Of a stretch of 26,124 bases of DNA, positions 6,473 through 13,928 are shown piece by piece. The stretch comes from DATHTK01 sp035463295. GTDB taxonomy: Bacteria > Actinomycetota > Rubrobacteria > Rubrobacterales > Rubrobacteraceae. The notes beneath the pieces were generated by a model. That model made no database searches. It saw nothing but the letters and a program-made list of their open reading frames with translations, and had not been told where the DNA came from. How positions within the stretch are numbered: position 1 is the stretch's first letter; each line of letters begins with the position of its first letter. The stretch lies in the NCBI GenBank assembly GCA_035463295.1, contig DATHTK010000014.1, positions 1 to 26,124 on the forward strand. The letters are read 5' to 3'. Made by a program: the position numbers and the translations under genes.

Positions 6473-7807
6473 GTGACGAACGGCAAGTTGTACCGGGCGT
6501 ACGGCGGGGTCAGCCGTCGAGAGTTCCTCAGGCTCGGCGGCGCGGGGCTCGCCGGGGCGGCGTTGCTGGGTGGTGGCACGCTCGCGGGCTGCGGCGGCGA
6601 GGAGGCGGGCGAGGGGGGTACGCAGCTCACCTTCACCTTCATCCCCGACGAGGGTGGCGGGGTGCAGACGCTCATCGACCGCTTCAACGAGCAGCACCGG
6701 GGTGAGATCCAGGTCCGCTGGCGCGAAGGCGCCGCGGCGAGCGACGAGTACTTCGACCGGCTGAGGACCGAGCTCCAGTCCGGCCGCTCCGAGGTCGACG
6801 TTATAGGGGGCGACGTCATCTGGCCGGCCCAGCTCGCCGCTAACGGCTGGATCCTCGACCTCTCCGATCGCTTTACCGAGGACATGAGGGGGGATTACCT
6901 CGACGGTCCGCTCGAGTCCGTACGCTACGACGGCAAGCTCTGGGGTGTCCCTTGGTTCACCGACGCCGGGATGTTCTACTACCGCCGGGACCTGCTCGAG
7001 GAGAGCGGCATAGGCGAGCCCCCGGCGACCTGGGACGAGATGAAGGAGGTGGTCGCGAGGGTGCGGCAGGACTCCGGCACCGAGTTCGGCTACGTCTTCC
7101 AGGGCTCCCAGGACGAGGGCGGCGTGGTGGACGCGCTGGAGCACATCTGGAACGCCGGAGGAGACGTGCTCGACGGCGACCGGGTCATCATAGATAGCCC
7201 GGAGTCGGTAGAGGGCCTCACGCTTCGGCGGAGCATGATCACCGACGAGATCTCGCCCCGGGCCTCGGGGGACTACACGACGCAGGAGTCCCAGGCCGTC
7301 TTCACGCGCGGCGACGTCATCTTCATGCGCAACTGGCCTTTCGTGTATGGCCTGCTCTCCGACCGGGAGCTCTCCGCGGTCCGGCCGGAGCAGGTCGGTA
7401 TCGGGCTCATACCCGTGGCCGAGGAGGGAGACCGGAGTTTCTCCGGGCTGGGTGGCTGGAACTTCTACGTCAACGCCACCAGCGAAGACAAGATCGACGA
7501 GATCTGGACCTTTATCGAGTTTATGTCTTCGGAGGAGTCCCAGCGCACCCTTGCCCTGGAGAGCACACGGCTCCCGACCCTGAGCCGGCTCTACGAGAAC
7601 GACGAAGTGCTCGAGAAGGTGCCCGTCGCGGCTCTGGGGCGTGAGTCGCTCGAGAACACCCGGCCGCGCCCCGTATCGCCGTACTACTCGGACATGTCGC
7701 TCGCGATGGCCGACACGTTCAACGCCGCCTTGAAGGGCGAGGTGCCGGTCGAAAGGGCGCTCGCAGAGCTGCAAACGGAGCTGCAGAGCATAGTGGATCA
7801 GGCCTAG
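6473..7807 (+). CDS. Extracellular solute-binding lipoprotein, family 1 (sugar ABC transporter), Tat-exported
   Basis: GTG start at 6473-6475 with a strong GAGGAGGGG ribosome site. The 444-residue protein has a twin-arginine signal (SRREFLRLGG, R15 R16) followed by a hydrophobic stretch and the lipobox LAGC with Cys40 as the lipid-modified residue. The mature part matches sugar-binding proteins of the maltose/trehalose type: FTFIPDEGGGVQTLIDRFNEQ near the start, DVIGGDVIWPAQLAANGWILDL, GKLWGVPWFTDAGMFYYRRDLLEE, FTRGDVIFMRNWPF and a C-terminal helix bundle (ALKGEVPVERALAELQTELQ). Permease and ATPase genes do not follow: the next gene is purA. The protein is therefore an orphan that must work with components encoded elsewhere. 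The substrate cannot be told from the sequence. Confidence 0.9.
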   Translation: MTNGKLYRAYGGVSRREFLRLGGAGLAGAALLGGGTLAGCGGEEAGEGGTQLTFTFIPDEGGGVQTLIDRFNEQHRGEIQVRWREGAAASDEYFDRLRTELQSGRSEVDVIGGDVIWPAQLAANGWILDLSDRFTEDMRGDYLDGPLESVRYDGKLWGVPWFTDAGMFYYRRDLLEESGIGEPPATWDEMKEVVARVRQDSGTEFGYVFQGSQDEGGVVDALEHIWNAGGDVLDGDRVIIDSPESVEGLTLRRSMITDEISPRASGDYTTQESQAVFTRGDVIFMRNWPFVYGLLSDRELSAVRPEQVGIGLIPVAEEGDRSFSGLGGWNFYVNATSEDKIDEIWTFIEFMSSEESQRTLALESTRLPTLSRLYENDEVLEKVPVAALGRESLENTRPRPVSPYYSDMSLAMADTFNAALKGEVPVERALAELQTELQSIVDQA

Positions 7808-7994
7808 GAGCGACCACAGAGCTGGCACCGGCCCTGCCGTTTCAAAAGCGCAAACCTATGTGCTACGCTGCAACCGTGGTACAGAGCGGCGGCCCCCACC
7901 TGCGTACTGAGAGCACCGGTTGCCGGCTCGGCCTACCGCGACACGCGCGACGTGTTTTCGCCTCGAGCATCCCCGAGAGGGGAGGAGCGTCCTC
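7808..7994 (+). other. Upstream region of the purine cluster
   Basis: This 187-base gap should carry the promoter of the 12-gene purine block. I see no purine riboswitch (no PurR-box or guanine/adenine aptamer motifs that I can recognise) and only weak promoter-like hexamers (TTTCAA - 18 bp - TACGCT, about 7839-7868). The ribosome site of purA (GGGGAGGAG) is at its 3' end. Confidence 0.35.
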
Positions 7995-9281
7995 TTGACA
8001 GCCACGGTCGTGCTCGGTCTCGCCTGGGGAGACGAGGGGAAGGGGAGGGTGTGCGACGCCCTCGCCGCCAACGTCGGGTACGTCTCGCGCTACTCCGGGG
8101 GGAACAACGCGGGGCACACGATCCGGGTCGGCCAGGAAGAGTTCGTCGTTCACCTCATCCCATCTGGGATAGTGCGCGAGGGCGTCGTGTGCACCGTGGG
8201 TAACGGGGTCGTCGTCAATCCGGAGGTCCTGGGCGAGGAGGTCTCGGCGCTCGAGAAGCGCGGCATCAGCGTGCGAGACCGGCTCAAGATCGACGGCCGG
8301 TCGCACCTGATCCTGCCGTATCACATCCGGCTCGACTCGCACCGCGAGAAGGCTCTGGGGAAGGCGAAGATCGGGACCACCAATCGAGGCATCGGCCCGA
8401 CCTACGAGGACAAAGTCGCCCGGGTCGGCATCAGGGTCCAGGACGTCCTCGACGAGGGCATTCTCCGCACCAAGCTCAGGAGCGCCCTGCGCGAGAAGAA
8501 CTCCGTCCTCGAGAACGTCTACGGGGAGGAGCCATTCGACCCCGACGAGCTCGCCGACTACCTCCTCTCGTTCAAGGAACTCCTCGAACCGATGACCGCC
8601 GACACCGGCGCTATCCTGCGCGACGCCCTCGAAGCGGGGGAGAAGGTGCTGCTGGAGGGTGCGCAGGCGACGCTCCTGGACAACGACCACGGCACCTACC
8701 CGTTCGTTACCTCGTCGAACCCCTCCGTGGGCGGGACGATAGTCGGAGCCGGCATCCCGCCCCGCGCGCTCGAGAACATCATCGGGGTGACCAAGGCGTA
8801 TACCACGAGGGTCGGCGACGGGCCCTTCCCGACGGAGCTCTTCGACGAGACCGGCGAGACCATAAGAGAGGCGGGGCACGAGTACGGGAGCACGACGGGC
8901 CGGCCGCGGAGGTGCGGGTGGCTGGACCTCGTCGCCGTCAAGTACTCGGCGCGGCTCAACGGGGTCACGCACCTCGCCGTAACGCTCCTCGACGTCCTCT
9001 CGGCTGTGGAGGAGATCAAGATCTGCGTCGGCTACGAGATAGACGGGCGCAGGGTGGATGAGTTCCCGATGAGCCAGACCGACCTCCACCACGCACGTCC
9101 CGTCTACAAGGAACTCCCCGGCTGGGGCGTGGACATCACGGGGAGCCGGATGCGCGGCGACCTGCCCCCGGCCGCCAGGGACTTCGTCGACTTCGTCGAA
9201 GCCGAGGTCGGTGCTCCCCTGTGCATGATCAGCGTCGGTCCCGAGCGCGACCAGGCGATAATAGAGAGGATCGTGACCTAG
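7995..9281 (+). CDS. purA: Adenylosuccinate synthetase
   Basis: PurA joins IMP and aspartate using GTP, the first step from IMP to AMP. I choose TTG 7995-7997 (428 residues): GGGGAGGAG lies about 8 bases upstream, and the family N-terminus TATVVLGLAWGDEGKGR then begins directly. The longer frame from 7920 adds 25 unrelated residues. Motifs are the GTP-binding loop GDEGKGR (12-18), NNAGHTI, the IMP-binding GTTNRGIGPTYEDK, EGAQATLLDNDHGTYPFVTSSNP, the Asp-binding TTTGRPRR-type loop (STTGRPRRCGWLD) and the base-recognition loop near GPERDQAI. Length is normal. It is the first gene of the purine block, followed 18 bases later by purD. Confidence 0.97.
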   Translation: MTATVVLGLAWGDEGKGRVCDALAANVGYVSRYSGGNNAGHTIRVGQEEFVVHLIPSGIVREGVVCTVGNGVVVNPEVLGEEVSALEKRGISVRDRLKIDGRSHLILPYHIRLDSHREKALGKAKIGTTNRGIGPTYEDKVARVGIRVQDVLDEGILRTKLRSALREKNSVLENVYGEEPFDPDELADYLLSFKELLEPMTADTGAILRDALEAGEKVLLEGAQATLLDNDHGTYPFVTSSNPSVGGTIVGAGIPPRALENIIGVTKAYTTRVGDGPFPTELFDETGETIREAGHEYGSTTGRPRRCGWLDLVAVKYSARLNGVTHLAVTLLDVLSAVEEIKICVGYEIDGRRVDEFPMSQTDLHHARPVYKELPGWGVDITGSRMRGDLPPAARDFVDFVEAEVGAPLCMISVGPERDQAIIERIVT

Positions 9282-9299
9282 AGAGTTGAGACCGAAGGC

Positions 9300-10574
9300 G
9301 TGAAGGTAATGGTCGTGGGGAGCGGCGGACGCGAGCACGCGCTGGTCGAAACCCTGGCGGCGAGCCCCCTGGAGCCCGAGATGCACGCCGCCCCCGGTAA
9401 CCCCGGCATAGCGAGGATTGCCCGGACCGCAGATATCCCCTCTGACGACCTGATCGCCTTGCGCGACTACGCCACGACGAACGAGATAGACCTCACCGTG
9501 GTCGGGCCGGAGTCGCCCCTGATCGGCGGTATCGCCGAGTGCTTCTGGGAGGCGGACCTGAAGATCTTCGGCCCCTCGCGGGCCGCCGCCCGCATAGAGG
9601 GCTCGAAGGTCTTCGCCAAGGAGCTCATGTACCACGCCGGCGTGCCCACGGCCCACTTCGAGGCCTTCGACCGCGAGGCCGCCGCGCTCGCGTATTTGCG
9701 TTCCCACTCGGATTACCCCGTAGTCGTAAAGGCCGACGGGTTAGCCGCGGGCAAGGGGGTTACGGTGGCCCTCTCCCGGGAGGAGGCGGAGAGCGCCGTG
9801 CGGGCGGCGTTCGCGGGGAGGTTCGGGGCGGCGGGGGAGCGCATCGTTATCGAGGAGTACCTCGAAGGTCGGGAGGCTTCGATTTTCGTCATCACCGACG
9901 GACAGGATCTGCTTCCGTTTCTGCCGGCCCAGGACTACAAGAGGATCTTTGACGGCGGGGAGGGGCCGAACACCGGGGGGATGGGGGCGTACTCCCCGCT
10001 CATGTGGATGGAGCCCGCCACCTACGCGGCGATACTGGAGGAGATCATCCGCCCCACCATCCGCCAGCTCGCCCTGATCGGGGCCCCCTACACCGGTCTC
10101 CTCTACGCCGGCGTCATGGTCACCGACGAGGGGCCGAAGGCGCTCGAGTTCAACTGCCGCTTCGGCGATCCCGAGACCCAGGTCGTCCTCCCGCGCCTCG
10201 GCACGGACCTCCTGGAGCTCATGATCGCCTCCGGGGTCGCGGACCTCGCCGGGCGCGAGATCTCCTGGTCGGCAGACAAGGCGGTATGTGTCGTGCTAGC
10301 CTCTGAGGGCTACCCGGAGTCCTCCTCTTCGGGGGATGAGATCTCCGGTCTCGACAGGATACCGGCCGGTGTCTACGTCTACCACGCCGCTACCGAGGAG
10401 CGCGACGGCCGCTTTTTCACGGCCGGGGGACGGGTCCTGAACGTCGTCGGGACCGGACCCACGATTATCGAGGCGCGCGCCCGCGCCTACGCCGCCGTCG
10501 AGCAGATCTTCTTCGAGGGCATGCAGTACCGTACGGACATAGCACTGGAAGCGATAGAGCTGGAGGACATTTGA
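9300..10574 (+). CDS. purD: Phosphoribosylamine-glycine ligase (GAR synthetase)
   Basis: PurD couples phosphoribosylamine to glycine with ATP (step 2 of IMP synthesis). GTG start at 9300-9302, 424 residues, normal length. It opens with the N-terminal Rossmann-like motif VMVVGSGGREHAL and contains the ATP-grasp core (VVKADGLAAGKGV, IVIEEYLEGREAS, LPAQDYKRIFDGGEGPNTGGMGAYSP split across two blocks) and the metal-binding ALEFNCRFGDPETQ. The C-terminal domain is also complete. Its TGA overlaps the TTG of purE (ATTTGAG), which indicates translational coupling. Confidence 0.97.
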   Translation: MKVMVVGSGGREHALVETLAASPLEPEMHAAPGNPGIARIARTADIPSDDLIALRDYATTNEIDLTVVGPESPLIGGIAECFWEADLKIFGPSRAAARIEGSKVFAKELMYHAGVPTAHFEAFDREAAALAYLRSHSDYPVVVKADGLAAGKGVTVALSREEAESAVRAAFAGRFGAAGERIVIEEYLEGREASIFVITDGQDLLPFLPAQDYKRIFDGGEGPNTGGMGAYSPLMWMEPATYAAILEEIIRPTIRQLALIGAPYTGLLYAGVMVTDEGPKALEFNCRFGDPETQVVLPRLGTDLLELMIASGVADLAGREISWSADKAVCVVLASEGYPESSSSGDEISGLDRIPAGVYVYHAATEERDGRFFTAGGRVLNVVGTGPTIIEARARAYAAVEQIFFEGMQYRTDIALEAIELEDI

Positions 10575-11017
10575 GCCTGGGTACGCCCCAAGTCGGAATA
10601 CTGGTCGGCAGCGAGTCGGACCTGCCGGTCCTGGAGAAGTGCACCGCCCGCCTCGACGCCCTGCAGATTGGCTACGAGCTGGAGGTTCGCTCCGCCCATC
10701 GCACCCCCGAGGACGTCGCCGAGTACGTCTCCACAGCCCGCGACCGCGGCCTGAAGGTCATTATCTGCGCGGCGGGCATGGCCGCCCATCTCGCCGGCGC
10801 AGCAGCAGCGAGGACGAACCTGCCGGTCATCGGCATCCCCATCGCTGCCGGTCCCCTGAACGGCTTCGACGCCCTCCTTGCCACCGTCCAGATGCCCTCG
10901 GGGGTGCCGGTCGCCACCGTAGCCATCAACGGCGCGGCGAACGCCGCCGTGCTCGCCGCCCAGATCCTCGCCCTCTCCGACCCCGACCTCGCCGAGCGGC
11001 TGGAGTCCGGCCCGTGA
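10571..11017 (+). CDS. purE: N5-carboxyaminoimidazole ribonucleotide mutase (AIR carboxylase catalytic subunit)
   Basis: TTG start at 10571-10573, inside the purD stop. The 148-residue protein has the PurE pattern: GILVGSESDLPVLEKC (phosphate-binding GSxSD), the catalytic-site VRSAHRTPE, AAGMAAHLAGAAAARTNLPVIGIP, and VQMPSGVPVATVAINGAANAAVLAAQIL. It rearranges N5-CAIR to CAIR; a PurK partner normally makes N5-CAIR, but no purK is in this cluster. Either purK lies elsewhere or the enzyme acts directly on AIR with CO2. The GTG of purB overlaps its TGA. Confidence 0.95.
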   Translation: MSLGTPQVGILVGSESDLPVLEKCTARLDALQIGYELEVRSAHRTPEDVAEYVSTARDRGLKVIICAAGMAAHLAGAAAARTNLPVIGIPIAAGPLNGFDALLATVQMPSGVPVATVAINGAANAAVLAAQILALSDPDLAERLESGP

Positions 11018-12330
11018 TCGAACGCTACACCCTCCCGGAGATCGGCTCCATCTGGACCGAGGAGACGAAGTACCGGGCCTGGCTCGAGGTCGAGCTCGCG
11101 GTGTGCCGCGCTCGCGCCGCCCTGGGTGAGATTCCGCGCGACGAGGTCGAGGAGCTCGTCGAAAGGGCGGACTTCACCGTCGCTCGCATCCACGAGATAG
11201 AGGAGGAGACGAACCACGACGTCATCGCGTTCGTCTCGGCCGTCGCCGAAGCCGTGGACGGCCCCGTCTCCCGCCACTTCCACTTCGGACTGACGAGCTC
11301 GGACGTGCTGGACACCGCCGGCGCTCTGCAACTCCGGGACGCCCTCGATCTCATCCGACGCGAAGCGCGCGAGCTCTCCCTTCTCCTCTGCGCGCTGGCG
11401 CTCGAGCACAGAGGTACCGTCATGGTGGGGCGGACCCACGGGGTGCACGCGGAACCCACGGTGCTCGGACACAAGCTCGCGGTGTGGGCCTTCGAGATGG
11501 AGCGGAACCTGGACCGGCTGGATCACGCCCGCGAAGTCGCCGCCGTCGGCAAGGTGTCGGGGGCGGTCGGAACCTACGCGAACGTGGACCCGAAGGTGGA
11601 GGCCCTCGCCTGCGAGGAGCTGGGTCTGAAGCCCGCGCCGGCCTCCACCCAGATCGTGCAGCGCGACCGGCACGCCGAGGTCCTCGCGACGCTCGCCGTC
11701 CTCGGCTCCACGATAGAGAAGATCGCCCTGGAGATCCGGGGTGCCCAGCGCACGGAGGTCCGGGAGCTCTCCGAGCCGTTCGGCCGCGGCCAGAAGGGCT
11801 CCTCGGCGATGCCCCACAAGAGGAACCCGATCCTCTGTGAGCGCCTCTGCGGTATGGCGCGCCTCATGCGCGGCTACGCCGCCGTCGGCTTCGAGAACAA
11901 CGCCCTCTGGCAGGAGAGGGACATCTCCCACTCCTCCGCCGAGCGCGTCGTCCTCCCGGACGCGACGATCCTCGCCTTCTACATGCTCCGAACCGCCTCG
12001 CGCGTGCTGCGCGGCTTGCAGGTCCACAAGGGCCGGATGTTCGAGAACCTCAACCTCGGCGGCGGCATCGTCTTCTCCGGGCGCGTCCTGCTCGCCCTCG
12101 TCGAGGCCGGCATGGGCCGCGACGAAGCCTACGCGGTCGTGCAGGGCGCAGCGATGCAGGCATGGGAGGGGGAGGGGAGCTTCAGAGAGATGCTCGAAGA
12201 GAAAGAGGAGGTGCGCGAGCGGCTGGGCGAGAACCTGGGAGACCTTTTCGACCCGGCGTACGCGACGCGCAACCTCGGCGTCGTCTTCGAGAGGGTGGAA
12301 GAGCTCAAAGGGAGGTTGAAAGGTGGCTGA
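11014..12330 (+). CDS. purB: Adenylosuccinate lyase
   Basis: PurB releases fumarate from SAICAR and from adenylosuccinate, so it acts in both IMP and AMP synthesis. GTG start at 11014-11016 overlaps the purE stop, giving 438 residues with the usual N-terminus IERYTLPEIGSIWTEETKY. A longer open frame upstream runs inside purE and is not protein-like. Fumarase/aspartase-superfamily motifs include HFGLTSSDVLDTA, the catalytic-histidine loop MVGRTHGVHAEPT and the signature loop GSSAMPHKRNP with the catalytic serine. It overlaps purC by 8 bases. Confidence 0.97.
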   Translation: MIERYTLPEIGSIWTEETKYRAWLEVELAVCRARAALGEIPRDEVEELVERADFTVARIHEIEEETNHDVIAFVSAVAEAVDGPVSRHFHFGLTSSDVLDTAGALQLRDALDLIRREARELSLLLCALALEHRGTVMVGRTHGVHAEPTVLGHKLAVWAFEMERNLDRLDHAREVAAVGKVSGAVGTYANVDPKVEALACEELGLKPAPASTQIVQRDRHAEVLATLAVLGSTIEKIALEIRGAQRTEVRELSEPFGRGQKGSSAMPHKRNPILCERLCGMARLMRGYAAVGFENNALWQERDISHSSAERVVLPDATILAFYMLRTASRVLRGLQVHKGRMFENLNLGGGIVFSGRVLLALVEAGMGRDEAYAVVQGAAMQAWEGEGSFREMLEEKEEVRERLGENLGDLFDPAYATRNLGVVFERVEELKGRLKGG

Positions 12331-13048
12331 GGAACTTCTCTACGAAGGCAAGGCGAAAAAGGTCTTCGCGACGGAGGATGGGGGCGTGCTCCTTCACCGC
12401 TACAAGGACGACGCGACGGCCTTCGACGGCCAGAAGCGCGGGTCGTGGAAGGACAAGGGACGCACCAACGCGACGATGAGCGCGGCGATCTTCGCCTACC
12501 TCGAATCCCACGGCATCCCGACCCACTTCATCGAGCAGGTCGACGACACCTCCATAAAGACAAAGAACCTGGACATGCTCCCGGTCGAGATCATCGTGCG
12601 CAACGTCGCCGCGGGCTCCCTCGCGAAGCGCCTCGGCTACGAGGAAGGGCGCGAGCTCAGGGCCCCGATAATCGAGCTGTGCTACAAGAACGACGAGCTC
12701 GGGGACCCGATGCTCAACTGGCACCACTTCCGCGAGCTCGGCGTCTCCGACGAGGACCTCGAGTTCTGCGAGGAGCTGGGAGCGAAGGTCAACGAGATCC
12801 TGGCCCCCTTCTTCGACGAGCGCGGCGTTACCCTCGTGGACTTCAAGATAGAGGTCGGACGAGACAAGGACGGTACGCTGATGCTGGCCGACGAGGTCAG
12901 CCCGGACACTTGCCGCTTCTGGGATAAGGAGACCGGCGAGAAGCTGGATAAGGACCGCTTCCGCCGCGACATGGGCGGCGTCGAGGAGGCTTACGCCGAG
13001 ATGCTCCGGCGGGTGACGGAGATCACACAAAGAGGCGCGGTAGATTGA
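12323..13048 (+). CDS. purC: SAICAR synthetase
   Basis: PurC adds aspartate to CAIR using ATP. GTG start at 12323-12325 lies within the end of purB, with GGGAGG about 8 bases upstream. The 241-residue length is that of the compact bacterial form. Motifs are LLYEGKAKKVF at the N-terminus, KRGSWKDKGRTNA, the signature LPVEIIVRNVAAGS and the metal/ATP segment LVDFKIEVGRD followed by LADEVSPDTCRFWD. The stop TGA overlaps the TTG of purS. Confidence 0.97.
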   Translation: MAEELLYEGKAKKVFATEDGGVLLHRYKDDATAFDGQKRGSWKDKGRTNATMSAAIFAYLESHGIPTHFIEQVDDTSIKTKNLDMLPVEIIVRNVAAGSLAKRLGYEEGRELRAPIIELCYKNDELGDPMLNWHHFRELGVSDEDLEFCEELGAKVNEILAPFFDERGVTLVDFKIEVGRDKDGTLMLADEVSPDTCRFWDKETGEKLDKDRFRRDMGGVEEAYAEMLRRVTEITQRGAVD

Positions 13049-13269
13049 AGGTCCGCGTCCTCGTCAGACCGAAGCACGGCATCCTCGACCCCCAGGGCGA
13101 GGCGGTGAGGAGCGCGCTGCCGGCCCTGGGCTTCGGCGGTGTGAAGACCGTGCACGTCGGGCGGCTCATCGAGATGGAGCTCGAGAGCGCCGACGCGGTG
13201 GACGCGATGTGCCGGCGCCTGCTCGCTAACCCGACGGTCGAGGAGTACGAGTGGGAGGTGGTGGGGTGA
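13045..13269 (+). CDS. purS: FGAM synthetase subunit PurS
   Basis: TTG start at 13045-13047 overlapping the purC stop; 74 residues. The sequence KVRVLVRPKHGILDPQGEAV, then LGFGGVKTVHVGRLIEMELE and a C-terminal strand (YEWEVVG) is the typical PurS dimer fold. PurS bridges PurL and PurQ and passes ammonia between them in the three-subunit FGAM synthetase found in Gram-positives and archaea. The GTG of purQ overlaps its TGA. Confidence 0.96.
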   Translation: MKVRVLVRPKHGILDPQGEAVRSALPALGFGGVKTVHVGRLIEMELESADAVDAMCRRLLANPTVEEYEWEVVG

Positions 13270-13928
13270 GGATCGGGGTTACGATCTTCCCCGGCTCCAA
13301 CTGCGACCGGGACGCCCTGCACGCGATCGAGAGGATCGGGGCCGAGCCGGTCGAGCTCTGGCACGCCGACGCGGACCTGAAGCGCGCGGACGCCGTGCTC
13401 GTGCCCGGCGGCTTCTCCTACGGCGACTACCTCCGCCCCGGCGCCATCGCCCGGTTTGCGAGAGTAATGGAACCACTGGAGGATTTCGCCCGCTCCGGCG
13501 GTCCCGTCCTTGGCGTCTGTAACGGCTTCCAGGTCCTCACCGAGGCCCACCTCCTGCCCGGCGCGCTGCTCCGCAACACCGGTATGCGCTTCGTCTGCAA
13601 GCGGGTGCGAGTGCGGGTCGAGGCGACGGACACGCCCTGGACCGCCCTCTGCGATCCCGGCGAGGAGCTGACACTCCCGATCGCTCACAACGAGGGCAAC
13701 TACTTCGCCGACCCCGGGACGCTCGCGCGCCTGGAGGACGAGGGGCGCGTCGTGCTCCGGTATCTCGAGAACCCCAACGGCTCGGCGAACGATGTAGCGG
13801 GGATCTGCAACGAGGGGCGCAACGTGGTCGGCGTGATGCCCCACCCCGAGCGCGTCTCCGACCCGGCGCTCGGCTCCGAGGAAGGGTTGAAGATATTGCG
13901 TTCCGTTCTCGCGGGGGCCAGGGTTTGA
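13266..13928 (+). CDS. purQ: FGAM synthetase glutaminase subunit PurQ
   Basis: PurQ hydrolyses glutamine to supply ammonia to PurL. I choose GTG 13266-13268 (220 residues), which overlaps the purS stop and starts at the family N-terminus MRIGVTIFPGSNCDRD; the earlier GTG at 13251 would add five residues inside purS. The class I amidotransferase triad is visible: the nucleophile Cys85 in GPVLGVCNGFQVL, and His/Glu in VMPHPERVSD near the C-terminus. PGGFSYGDYLRPGAIA is the usual oxyanion-side loop. Its stop overlaps purL by 4 bases. Confidence 0.97.
   Translation: MRIGVTIFPGSNCDRDALHAIERIGAEPVELWHADADLKRADAVLVPGGFSYGDYLRPGAIARFARVMEPLEDFARSGGPVLGVCNGFQVLTEAHLLPGALLRNTGMRFVCKRVRVRVEATDTPWTALCDPGEELTLPIAHNEGNYFADPGTLARLEDEGRVVLRYLENPNGSANDVAGICNEGRNVVGVMPHPERVSDPALGSEEGLKILRSVLAGARV

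Noticed and set aside
6437..12027. Very long minus-strand open frames opposite the solute-binding protein and purA, purD, purE/purB (up to 614 codons)
   Set aside because: They mirror high-GC third-position bias of the plus-strand genes, have unnatural residue composition and lack ribosome sites.
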